A stretch of DNA of 12,979 nt from an uncultured Campylobacter sp. (lineage in GTDB: Bacteria > Campylobacterota > Campylobacteria > Campylobacterales > Campylobacteraceae). The notes under the pieces are model-generated. The model was given only the letters and a program-made list of their open reading frames with translations. It was not told where the DNA came from and did no database searches. Both the position numbers and the translations under genes were made by a program. Below are positions 6,146 to 12,979 of this stretch, in pieces; position 1 is the first letter of the stretch; the number at the start of each line of letters is the position of its first letter. The stretch spans positions 1 to 12,979 of the forward strand of contig NZ_CALKTS010000256.1 in NCBI RefSeq assembly GCF_937997595.1, written 5' to 3'.

Positions 6146-6955
6146 ATGAAGCTACTTTTTTGCATTATTTTTACGCTTTGCAGCGGTGTTTTTGCGGGCA
6201 GTTTGGAGCAGATCAGATCTGCCGGAGTCGTTAAAATCGGTGTTCGTGATGGTAGGCCGCCTTTTAGTGATGAAAAAAGTGGTAATTTCGAAGGCTTTGA
6301 AATCAACCTTGCAGATGCTATAGCTAAGAGCATATTCGGTGATAAGCGCGGTAGAGTCGAGTTCGTCCCTTTAAACGCCAGCGATAGGATCTCTGCATTA
6401 CAAAACGATAAGGTAGATCTTGCAGTCGCGACCATCACGATAACGCAAGATAGAAAAAGGCAAATCGACTTTTCTTATCCATATTTTTCGATGAGCCTGG
6501 GAGTTTTGACACGTAAAAGCGACGGCATCAAAAGCATAGACGATCTTTCAAACAAAAAAGTCTTAGTAGAGGGTAACGGTACTACGGCAGAAAATTTTTT
6601 GTATAAAAATAAAATCCACAATCTAATCCATTGCTCCATTACTACCGAATGCTATGATATGCTTAAGCAAGGCAAAGCCGATGCTTACGTTAACGATAAT
6701 CTCATTGTACTAGCTTATTCCATTATCGATGATAACTTAGAAGTAGCAATCCAAAATCTAGGCAATCCGGAATTCTTAGGCATCGGAGTGCGCAAAGGCA
6801 ATACCGAACTGCTTGATCTGATAAATAAAGAGCTTGTTACACTTAGCAAGCAGGGCTTTTTCGAGCGTTCTTATGATGAAACTTTCAAGCCATTTTATCA
6901 AGGCGCTGCAGATAAAAAATATTTCTTACTAGATGGGCTCTATGCCATATTTTAG
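6146..6955 (+). CDS. Periplasmic amino-acid-binding protein (solute-binding family 3), paralogue 1
   Basis: This 269-residue protein captures a polar amino acid in the periplasm for an ABC importer. A signal peptide (1-17) ends GVFA, followed by the mature start GSLEQIRSAG. Family-3 marks: RPPFS (37-41), FEGFEINLADAIA (48-60), and TITITQDRKRQIDFSYPYF (96-114), whose Arg103 should grip the ligand alpha-carboxylate. KADAYVNDNL (177-186) has Asp184 placed to hold the alpha-amino group. Cys163 and Cys169 could form a disulfide. The C-terminus DKKYFLLDGLY is shared with both neighbours. Glu142-Gly-Asn144-Gly-Thr146 fits the Campylobacter PglB sequon D/E-X-N-X-S/T; both paralogues lack it. The start is set by AAAAGGA at 6133-6139. 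It is the first of three tandem copies, and no permease or ATPase gene is within the window. The ligand is unknown. Confidence 0.88.
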   Translation: MKLLFCIIFTLCSGVFAGSLEQIRSAGVVKIGVRDGRPPFSDEKSGNFEGFEINLADAIAKSIFGDKRGRVEFVPLNASDRISALQNDKVDLAVATITITQDRKRQIDFSYPYFSMSLGVLTRKSDGIKSIDDLSNKKVLVEGNGTTAENFLYKNKIHNLIHCSITTECYDMLKQGKADAYVNDNLIVLAYSIIDDNLEVAIQNLGNPEFLGIGVRKGNTELLDLINKELVTLSKQGFFERSYDETFKPFYQGAADKKYFLLDGLYAIF

Positions 6956-7004
6956 GACGGAATTTAGCAGTGTTTTATCTAACGCCTTCGACTAAAACAT
7001 CATT

Positions 7005-7021
7005 TATAATAAGTGGATAAT
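7005..7021 (+). promoter_or_regulatory. Candidate -10 boxes between paralogues 1 and 2
   Basis: TATAAT at 7005-7010 and GATAAT at 7016-7021 lie 39 and 28 bp before the ATG at 7050, inside the 94-bp gap. Just upstream, TGTTTTA (6971-6977) and TAAAACA (6993-6999) form a weak AT-only hairpin. Paralogue 2 may therefore have its own promoter rather than depending on read-through. Confidence 0.4.
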
Positions 7022-7049
7022 ATGCGAAATCCCATTTTAAGGACATAAA

Positions 7050-7856
7050 ATGAAACTACTTTTTATAGCGGCTCTATTTTGTGCGGCGCTTTTTGCAGAT
7101 AGCCTAGATCAAATCAGACAAAACGGCGTCATTCGCATCGGAGTGCGCGACGATCATCCGCCGCTTTGCGAGTCTAATGGCGGCAAATTTGAAGGATTTG
7201 AAATCGATCTTGCAAACGCTATTGCTAAAGAAATTTTCGGCAAAAAAGAGGGCAAAATTGAGTTCATCCCGTTAAGCGTAAATGATAGAATTCCATTTTT
7301 AGAGGCAAATAAGCTTGATTTGGTGATCGGTCTATTTAGCATCACCAACGAACGAAAAAGAAAGATCGATTTCTCCCTCCCATACCTCTCCGTAAATTTA
7401 GGCGTATTAACGCGCAAAGCCGACGCTTTTACCGATATCGCGCAGCTTCATGATAAAAAGATCGTATTCGAAGGCGACGCGACGGTAGCCGAGAAATTTT
7501 TCAAAACCAAGGGATTTAAAAATTTAGGCCATTGCGCTTCGGCTAAGGAATGCTACGAAATGATTCGAAATGGCGATGCGGACGGCTATATAAACGACAA
7601 TCTCATAGTACTTGCATATTCCGTCATCGATGATACTTTGGAAGTACCGTTTAAAAACCTAGGCCCTAGCGATTTCATCGGCATCGGCGTGCAGAAAGAC
7701 AACAAAGAACTACTTGATTTCGTCAATGCAGAGCTCATCAAGCTGAGCAAAGAGGGCTTTTTCAAAAAGGCCTACGAGCAGAGCTTTGATCCATTCTATC
7801 GCGGTACGGCGGATAAGAAATATTTTCTGCTAGATGGAATTTATAATATGCTCTAA
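7050..7856 (+). CDS. Periplasmic amino-acid-binding protein (solute-binding family 3), paralogue 2
   Basis: A 268-residue paralogue of its neighbours. The signal peptide covers about 1-16 (ends LFA), with the mature start DSLDQIRQNG. FEGFEIDLANAIAKEIFG (48-64) and SITNERKRKIDFSLPYLSV (97-115) mark the family, with Arg102 as probable carboxylate ligand and Asp183 for the amino group. Cys162 and Cys168 match the conserved pair. This copy departs most at the pocket: GLFSIT (94-99) replaces ATITIT, so a Ser occupies the place of the ligand-binding Thr70 of E. coli GlnH, and HPPLC (36-40) replaces the RPPF/QPPF of the other two. The start has AAGGA at 7039-7043. Its last 61 residues are unusually close to paralogue 3 (about 82% identical by hand count, against about 54% for the rest), suggesting gene conversion or strong constraint. 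Confidence 0.88.
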   Translation: MKLLFIAALFCAALFADSLDQIRQNGVIRIGVRDDHPPLCESNGGKFEGFEIDLANAIAKEIFGKKEGKIEFIPLSVNDRIPFLEANKLDLVIGLFSITNERKRKIDFSLPYLSVNLGVLTRKADAFTDIAQLHDKKIVFEGDATVAEKFFKTKGFKNLGHCASAKECYEMIRNGDADGYINDNLIVLAYSVIDDTLEVPFKNLGPSDFIGIGVQKDNKELLDFVNAELIKLSKEGFFKKAYEQSFDPFYRGTADKKYFLLDGIYNML

Positions 7857-7955
7857 GAGCTTATTTAAATTTTAAGTTCGGCTTTTAGAATTTTAGTAAA
7901 TAAAATTTCCCGCTTAGTTTGAAGGCGGAAGAGAGATTAAATTTAAGGATTTGCC

Positions 7956-8759
7956 ATGAAATTGCTTCTTGCAATGTTGCTACCATTTATCGTTGCTTTC
8001 GCCGATAGTCTGGAACAGATCAGATCAAAAGGCGTCGTTCGCATCGGTGTTTACGACGGACAGCCTCCTTTTAGTGAGCTAAACGATGGAACTTTTGAGG
8101 GCTTTGAAGTTACGATGGCACAGGCCATAGCAAATGATCTTTTCGGCGAAAAAGGCGGCAGAATCGAGCTTGTACCGATGAAGGTCGAGGATAGAATTCC
8201 AGCTTTAGTAAACAACCGCGTAGATATCGTCATCGCTACGATTACCATTACGCCTGAACGCGCGCAGCAGATCGATTTTTCAACACCGTATTTTTCGGTA
8301 AATCTTGGAGTTTTAACCCGCAAAGCCGATAGAATAAAATCCTTAGCCGATCTGCGAGAGAAGAGAATTTTACTCGAAAGCGGCGGTACGGGCGAGGCAT
8401 TTTTTAAACAAGAAGGTTTTGGAAATTTTACATTTTGCAAGATCGCCAGAGAGTGCTACCGCATGCTAAAAGACGGCGACGTGGACGCCTACGCGACCGA
8501 TAATCTCATCGCAATGGCATATCCGGTAGTCGATAGCGAGGTAGAAGTGCCGCTTAAAACTCTAGGCAAGCCCGATTTCATGGGTATTGGCGTGCAGAAA
8601 GGCAATAAAGAGCTACTGGATTTCGTCAATGCAGAGCTTATAAAGCTAAGCAAAGAAGGCTTTTTTGAAAAGGCATACGAGGGAACTTTTAATCCATTTT
8701 ATCACGGCGCTGCGGATAAAAGATATTTCTTGCTAGATGGAATTTACAGCTTCTTGTAG
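7956..8759 (+). CDS. Periplasmic amino-acid-binding protein (solute-binding family 3), paralogue 3
   Basis: A 267-residue third copy. The signal peptide covers about 1-16 (ends AFA), with the mature start DSLEQIRSKG. It keeps the canonical pocket strand ATITITPERAQQIDFS (94-109; Thr97 and Arg102), with Asp182 for the ligand amino group and QPPF at 36-39. Cys161 and Cys167 form the conserved pair. It ends DKRYFLLDGIYSFL like the other two. AAGGA at 7945-7949 sets the start. The 99-bp gap before it is AT-rich, includes TTTTAGAATTTTAG, and has no clean terminator or strong -10, so it could be co-transcribed with paralogue 2. A one-residue deletion relative to paralogue 2 lies near residue 147. 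No transporter subunit gene follows; the next 508 bp are noncoding. Confidence 0.88.
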   Translation: MKLLLAMLLPFIVAFADSLEQIRSKGVVRIGVYDGQPPFSELNDGTFEGFEVTMAQAIANDLFGEKGGRIELVPMKVEDRIPALVNNRVDIVIATITITPERAQQIDFSTPYFSVNLGVLTRKADRIKSLADLREKRILLESGGTGEAFFKQEGFGNFTFCKIARECYRMLKDGDVDAYATDNLIAMAYPVVDSEVEVPLKTLGKPDFMGIGVQKGNKELLDFVNAELIKLSKEGFFEKAYEGTFNPFYHGAADKRYFLLDGIYSFL

Positions 8760-8775
8760 GATTTGCGGCTTATTT

Positions 8776-8954
8776 TAAAATTTATCACGCAAGATTTATC
8801 GCGTAAATTTTATCTCCTGCTTGCTATGCTTTAGCTATTGCAGCGGGGATCACATAAAATTTATCGCGCAATCTTGCTCGTTTAAATTTTTCAAAAAAGC
8901 TTTTTCGCGGGCGAAACGGCATTTATATAAAATTCCGCTCGTTTAAAATTTATC
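8776..8954 (+). repeat. Three direct copies of TAAAATTTATC
   Basis: Exact copies lie at 8776-8786, 8855-8865 and 8944-8954, spaced 79 and 89 bp. They continue as ACGC, GCGC and CTGC. The same 11-mer also occurs at 5993-6003, with its reverse complement at 5928-5938. These are all the copies I found by eye, and all lie in noncoding DNA flanking the binding-protein array. The function is unknown. Confidence 0.6.
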
Positions 8955-9027
8955 CTGCATAAATTTTACCGCAGCTTGAATTGCCAGAATTAACTTAGCT
9001 CAGATTTTTATTATTTCAAATTTTACT

Positions 9028-9052
9028 AAAGATCCTCTTGCTGGGATTTTTT
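9028..9052 (+). terminator. Weak terminator-like hairpin
   Basis: AAAGATCC (9028-9035) can pair with GGATTTTT (9044-9051, one G-T pair) around an 8-nt loop; the T-run is 9047-9052. It could stop transcription coming from the binding-protein array, but it lies 270 bp beyond the last stop codon and the stem is mostly A-T. Confidence 0.3.
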
Positions 9053-9206
9053 CACCACTTACAATCCGCTCAAAATGCCCCCTAAAAAAGGGTTAAATTT
9101 TACAGTCAAGAATTTATTCTGCGTAAAGAGTGGATTTTTTACTACTTAAAATTAAAACGTAGCCCCCTCTGCCAAAAACCGATCAGCGCTTCTTTAAAAT
9201 TTCATA

Positions 9207-9235
9207 TTGCAAACTGATCTATTTTTATGTATAAT
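9207..9235 (+). promoter_or_regulatory. Promoter of the autotransporter gene
   Basis: TTGCAA at 9207-9212 and TATAAT at 9230-9235 are separated by 17 bp, a close match to the sigma-70 consensus and the best promoter in the window. The ATG at 9268 follows 32 bp later, with AAAGGA at 9255-9260. GATCAG (9181-9186) and CTGATC (9214-9219) form an inverted repeat whose right arm lies between the -35 and -10, a possible operator. Confidence 0.6.
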
Positions 9236-9267
9236 CGCAAACTTTACGAATTTCAAAGGATCAATAT

Positions 9268-12200
9268 ATGAAAAAATCCATCTGCTCCTCTATGCTTAGC
9301 CTCGCAGCGGTGCTCGCACTAGCACCCGCACAAGCGCTTTGCAATGCAGATTCTAATCCGCCGCTTATCCACACCCACAATAATCTATATTCGGCGGGAT
9401 TTAGCGGCAATACTAGCGGCAGCGGAAGCACCAGCCCAAATGGCAATATTACGACGATTACGGGCGTTGCAAGCGGCGGGACGGATTATTCCGGCAGCGT
9501 GATTTACGGCGGAGGAAGCGGCGACGGGATCGCTGGCTTTACCGAGTTGAATTCTGCTTCCAACAATAGACTTACGATTAGAGGCACAAACGCCTACGTG
9601 GGTATCGCAATAGGTGCTGAGGCCAAGGGCGTATCGGATAATTACGTGAGCTTGGAAAACGGCTCTAAGGTAAATTTGGTCGTGGGCGGGCAAGGCATAG
9701 CGGCGTCAAAAACGGGCAACGAAGGCGAAGCGACGCGAAATCAGGTTTTTGTAAAATACGGCGCCGAAATTACGGGAAATGCCGATAACTTCGGCGGTAG
9801 CTCAAATAGACATTATAATATCATCGGCGGCAGAAGTGGAGCGGATAAAAAAGCCTCCTCCAACGCCGTAACGATCGACGGAGGCACTATCGGCAACGGC
9901 TCCGTTACGAATGTAATCGTGGGCGGTATAGTAAGCGGCGGCGGCGATGCCGTATCAAATAGAATAACTATCAAAGGTGGCACATTTAGAGGGAGCTTCG
10001 ATATATTCGGCGCGCAATCCTCCACAGGGCAAAGTAACTCTAATAGCGTCAATATAACGGCGCCTTATTACGGCGGCACAAGCACTATTACTTTAAGCGG
10101 TAGTGGTAGAATTTGGGGCGCAGCGGGCGGAAGCGGAAACTCTAGCGCAAACTCCGTATCCATAAGCGCAAAGCTAAAAGCGCAAAATTACCAAGTAATC
10201 GGCGGCCAAGCAAATAGCGCTAGCGTAATGAGCGCAAATCGCGTAGAAATCAACAACGACTATGCAATCGTAGGCAGCGTCACAGGCTCTTTGGGCGGCG
10301 CCTCAAGCTCGCGAAGCGTAGTTGATCTTTACAAAGGTACCGTAAAAGGTGATGTCGCGGCAGCAAGCGGCATTGCAGGCGAATCGGATGGCGATAGAGT
10401 TACTCTAGGAGCGTCAGACTCCAACAAAGGCGTGCATATCGGAGGCAATGTCTATGGCGCACGTGCAGGAAGCGTCAAAAATGCGGTCGTTTATATCAAT
10501 AAAGAAAGAACGACGATAGCAGGAGACGTCTATGCAGGCTATGCTACAAGCGGCAGCGTCGAGAATAGCAATGTAAATTTTAGAGGCGGCACGATAAGCG
10601 GTACAATCTACGGCAGCAATAAGCCTACGGACAAAACTAATACCTTACATATAGAAAATTGGGTCGGCGGCGGCATTAAAAAAGCCAAGGATATTAAAAA
10701 TTTCGGCTCTATAAATTTTCACGATCTATATTCCACTACCCAAGTCGATGCGCCTCTTACTCTAACCACTAGCGGCAATACGAATTTAAACGGCACAAAG
10801 ATAGAGGGTATAAAATCAGATCTTGGCGAAGGAAAGTACTATCTGATACATAATTCAGGCGGCGGCACGATTACTAGAGCCGCACAAACCGTGCAAGATA
10901 ATCAAATTTATACGATTACCGACAAAGACCACTATCAGATCACCGGCACCACGATCGAGGTCGAAAATAGTAAGAATTTAATCATGCAAAAGGGCACGCT
11001 AACTCGCTCTTGGATAGACCCCAACTTCGATCAAAGCGAGCTAATACAAAATCAAAATTCTAACAAGGCCGCAGGCGCCACTGAGTTATTCGGAAATAAA
11101 GGCAACACCGTAATAGTAAAGGAAAATGCAGGCAATCTAGGCGGCAAAAACATAAGCTCGGGCAGAGACGATGCTACCGACGGAAGCAATAGCGTCCACG
11201 ATAACTACGCCAAGATCAAGGGCGGAAGCAGCATAGGCGAGATCGACGGCGGGTATTCAAATTCCGCTACCCCACAAGAAATTTATAATAACCACGTAAC
11301 CTTCGAAGCAAGCGGAATAGACGTGGGGTATGTAAATGCGGGCATCACCCACAGCAGTAGCGGCGGCGGAAACATCCACGACAATAGCGTAACTACGAAT
11401 GCTACGATAATCCGCAATAGCATTTACGGCGGCAATACTAGCAACGGAGAAGCCAAATCCAATATCGTAACGATAAACAACGGCAGCGTAGGAGCAATGG
11501 CGGTAGGCGGCAAGGGAAACAGCGCGATTTCCAACACCATAACTCTCAACTCGGTAAACGTAGGCGGAAGCGTATACGGCGGAAAGGCTAGCGGCACCGC
11601 CTCCTCCAACACTGTAAATTTAAACGGCAACACGCAGATCGCCAGCAATGTCTACGCAGCGGAAGCCGCTAGCGGCAGCAACAACGTAGTAAATTTCAGA
11701 AGCGGCAGCGTAGCAGGCACGATATACGGCGCATCTAGTGCAAACGCTAGCAATTCGGGCAATAGCCTAAATATCCTATCTTCAAACTCCGGCAATGGCC
11801 TAAATGCAGGGAATTTTGCAAATTTCAATAAATTGGAATTTAACCTAGCCTCCCTTAGCGAGATTGAAAACGACGCTCCGTCAAATACTAAAAGGGCTTT
11901 AAGCTTAACCGGCTCCGACAATACCAACCTAAGCGGTACCGATATATTCGTAAACTCAGCAAGCGAATTTAACGCTTTAAACAATGCAAGCTATCCAGAT
12001 GGCGATAATAAGAAATACACACTTGCCTATAAAAGCGGAGGCGGTAAATTTACCGGATATGATCCGCGCTTTAAAGATAAAGGCTACGTAACTCAGCTAA
12101 ATAAAAACTATGTCATAAAGGATGCCGATACCTTTAGCAGAAACATAGGCGGTATGCATATAAGCGAGGATGAGCGGGAGCTTTATATCCAAAAGCTTAT

Positions 12201-12979
12201 TAAGACCAACGAGAGCATAAATGGGGATTTCGATGCGGATGAGCTACAGAAGTATCTAGGTGCCGGCGGTCTTAACGGAAACAATATAGATATAGGAAAG
12301 GCCGGGGAAGATAAGGACTTTAACGCTAGAAATATCCACGCAGCAGGCGCAAATAATACGTTAAATTTTATCAGCGGTCATAATGTAGGCGTAATAAGCG
12401 CAAGCGGCGGCGGCAACATACTGAATATAGGAGCAAGTAATAGCTCTCCTGCGGCAGTAAATTCCTTAAGCGCTAAAAATATTAGCGGCTTTGACAGGCT
12501 AAATTTTTTCCTTCCTAGCTCTATTAGAGCAGGTGATAGCGTGCTTAATCTAACCGATCCTACCGCTAACACAGATTTAAGCAACGTCGGCAATATCACG
12601 GCTTATATCAGCGGAGTAAGCGGCCCGTTAAGTCCAAGTAGCGAGATTCATCTAATCAATAAGCAAGGAAGCGGCAGCCTTATAGCTCCTAACGCAGCCA
12701 ATATGCACGCAACGCTAAATGTAGGGGTAAGCCTAAGCTATAGCCCTAAAATTTATCAAAGCGGCAATTATCTAAATTTAGGCTTTGATGTTTCCTCGGC
12801 TCCTAGCGCGCGCGTAAGCTCTAATACTAAATCCTTCGCCGAAACCCGTGCTGCAAGCTTAGCTAGCCTAAAGAGCGGAAGCGAGTTAATCACCAACTAC
12901 CTAGATAAGCTAATACCGGATGGTCATTTAGAGCTATTTCCTTTTGCTATAAGCGAAGCTTATGATCTAAGACATGAGA
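9268..12979 (+). CDS. Large autotransporter/adhesin, passenger region, truncated by the window end
   Basis: The frame is open without a stop from ATG 9268 to the last base (1237 codons), so the gene continues beyond. Residues 1-23 are a signal peptide (MKKSICSSMLSLAAVLALAPAQA). The passenger is rich in Gly, Ser, Asn, Thr and Val, with recurring N-x-V-x-I/L-x-G-G-x-I-x-G-x-V-x-G-G units (SNAVTIDGGTI at 197-207, SNTITLNSVNVGGSVYGG at 755-772), typical of a right-handed beta-helix. A module repeated three times is listed separately. From about 1189 (SFAETRAASLASLKSGSELI) through LFPFAISEAYDLRHE, the sequence resembles the segment just before the beta-barrel of type Va autotransporters; the barrel itself should lie outside the window. 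Likely roles are surface adhesion or biofilm formation, by analogy. There are only two Cys (6 and 25), both at or near the signal. The start is set by AAAGGA at 9255-9260 and an in-frame stop upstream at 9232-9234. Confidence 0.82.
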   Translation, partial: MKKSICSSMLSLAAVLALAPAQALCNADSNPPLIHTHNNLYSAGFSGNTSGSGSTSPNGNITTITGVASGGTDYSGSVIYGGGSGDGIAGFTELNSASNNRLTIRGTNAYVGIAIGAEAKGVSDNYVSLENGSKVNLVVGGQGIAASKTGNEGEATRNQVFVKYGAEITGNADNFGGSSNRHYNIIGGRSGADKKASSNAVTIDGGTIGNGSVTNVIVGGIVSGGGDAVSNRITIKGGTFRGSFDIFGAQSSTGQSNSNSVNITAPYYGGTSTITLSGSGRIWGAAGGSGNSSANSVSISAKLKAQNYQVIGGQANSASVMSANRVEINNDYAIVGSVTGSLGGASSSRSVVDLYKGTVKGDVAAASGIAGESDGDRVTLGASDSNKGVHIGGNVYGARAGSVKNAVVYINKERTTIAGDVYAGYATSGSVENSNVNFRGGTISGTIYGSNKPTDKTNTLHIENWVGGGIKKAKDIKNFGSINFHDLYSTTQVDAPLTLTTSGNTNLNGTKIEGIKSDLGEGKYYLIHNSGGGTITRAAQTVQDNQIYTITDKDHYQITGTTIEVENSKNLIMQKGTLTRSWIDPNFDQSELIQNQNSNKAAGATELFGNKGNTVIVKENAGNLGGKNISSGRDDATDGSNSVHDNYAKIKGGSSIGEIDGGYSNSATPQEIYNNHVTFEASGIDVGYVNAGITHSSSGGGNIHDNSVTTNATIIRNSIYGGNTSNGEAKSNIVTINNGSVGAMAVGGKGNSAISNTITLNSVNVGGSVYGGKASGTASSNTVNLNGNTQIASNVYAAEAASGSNNVVNFRSGSVAGTIYGASSANASNSGNSLNILSSNSGNGLNAGNFANFNKLEFNLASLSEIENDAPSNTKRALSLTGSDNTNLSGTDIFVNSASEFNALNNASYPDGDNKKYTLAYKSGGGKFTGYDPRFKDKGYVTQLNKNYVIKDADTFSRNIGGMHISEDERELYIQKLIKTNESINGDFDADELQKYLGAGGLNGNNIDIGKAGEDKDFNARNIHAAGANNTLNFISGHNVGVISASGGGNILNIGASNSSPAAVNSLSAKNISGFDRLNFFLPSSIRAGDSVLNLTDPTANTDLSNVGNITAYISGVSGPLSPSSEIHLINKQGSGSLIAPNAANMHATLNVGVSLSYSPKIYQSGNYLNLGFDVSSAPSARVSSNTKSFAETRAASLASLKSGSELITNYLDKLIPDGHLELFPFAISEAYDLRHE
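10597..12786 (+). repeat. Three diverged copies of a ~135-160-residue module in the passenger
   Basis: Module 1 covers residues 444-575 (10597-10992), module 2 residues 816-976 (11713-12195) and module 3 residues 1040-1173 (12385-12786). Shared order: [SA]GTIYG or VGVIS, then N-x-L-x-I, then a K-N/N-F-x-x-[IL]-x-F strand, then LTLTTSGNTNLNGT / LSLTGSDNTNLSGT / LNLTDPTANTDLSN, then YYLIHNSGGG / YTLAYKSGGG / IHLINKQGSG, ending NLIMQK / ELYIQK / YLNLGF. Stretches of beta-helix units separate modules 1 and 2. This points to internal duplication of a structural unit, perhaps a cap or spacer in the beta-helix. Module 3 is the most diverged. Confidence 0.7.

Larger units (their letters stand above)
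8760..9267. other. 508-bp noncoding region between the binding-protein array and the autotransporter
   Basis: This is AT-rich DNA without a convincing ORF. It contains three direct copies of TAAAATTTATC (8776-8786, 8855-8865, 8944-8954), each soon followed by a GC dinucleotide, and a direct repeat GCTCGTTTAAA (8876-8886 and 8937-8947). It also has the palindrome AAAAAGCTTTTT (8894-8905), the small hairpin TTTCGC-GG-GCGAAA (8903-8916), a weak terminator-like hairpin near 9028-9052, and the autotransporter promoter near 9207-9235. No tRNA or known riboswitch was recognised. An unannotated small RNA is possible. Confidence 0.5.

Noticed and set aside
8776..8954. CRISPR-like spaced repeats
   Set aside because: The repeated unit is only 11 bp, AT-only apart from one base, in three copies with unequal spacing; no cas genes are present.
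9073..9100. Possible phase-variable homopolymer tract before the adhesin
   Set aside because: Only runs of five C and six A are present here, and no G or C run of seven or more was seen anywhere in the window, so slippage-based phase variation is not supported.
9261..12599. Minus-strand open frames inside the autotransporter region (for example 9385-9693, 11652-11984)
   Set aside because: The plus frame is continuously open for 3.7 kb with a signal peptide and repeats. The minus frames arise because Gly/Ser/Asn codons rarely give stops in antisense, and they have no ribosome sites.

Overview
The window looks like chromosome from an oral/intestinal Campylobacter (inference). Its coding sequence is of moderate GC, while the gaps between genes are full of AAATTT/AAATTTTA motifs. 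Ribosome sites are of the AAGGA type, and -10 boxes (TATAAT, TAAAAT) often lack a clear -35. One protein carries a Campylobacter-type N-glycosylation sequon. No phage, IS element, CRISPR array, rRNA or tRNA was seen.

Layout. Bases 1-146 are the C-terminal end of an ICMT/PEMT-type membrane methyltransferase. A 335-bp convergent gap follows with two perfect AT-rich hairpins. A minus-strand NlpC/P60 murein-peptidase lipoprotein (482-1858) is divergent from a Pif1-like helicase (1913-3250); both start at TTG and share a 54-bp promoter region containing a dyad. The helicase is followed after 8 bp by a DUF3137 membrane protein (3259-4224). A hairpin terminator separates this pair from a convergent fold-type IV PLP aminotransferase (4268-5149, D-amino-acid transaminase-like). 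That gene is in turn divergent from an unknown two-TM protein (5233-5736).

The accessory part starts near 5.7 kb. Three tandem paralogues of periplasmic family-3 amino-acid-binding proteins (6146-6955, 7050-7856, 7956-8759) sit about 95 bp apart with no permease or ATPase gene in view. The noncoding flanks of this array share an 11-mer, TAAAATTTATC. After a 508-bp noncoding gap with a good promoter, an open frame runs from 9268 past the window end (at least 1237 codons). It encodes a signal peptide, a long Gly/Ser/Asn-rich beta-helix passenger and the start of what looks like the linker to an autotransporter beta-barrel.

The most noteworthy items are the orphan binding-protein triplet, whose members differ at predicted ligand-pocket positions, in one glycosylation sequon and in a possibly gene-converted C-terminus, and the three-fold repeated module inside the autotransporter passenger. 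Nothing here is clearly a wholly new system. Family assignments are from motif recognition by eye; alignments and identity figures are hand counts.
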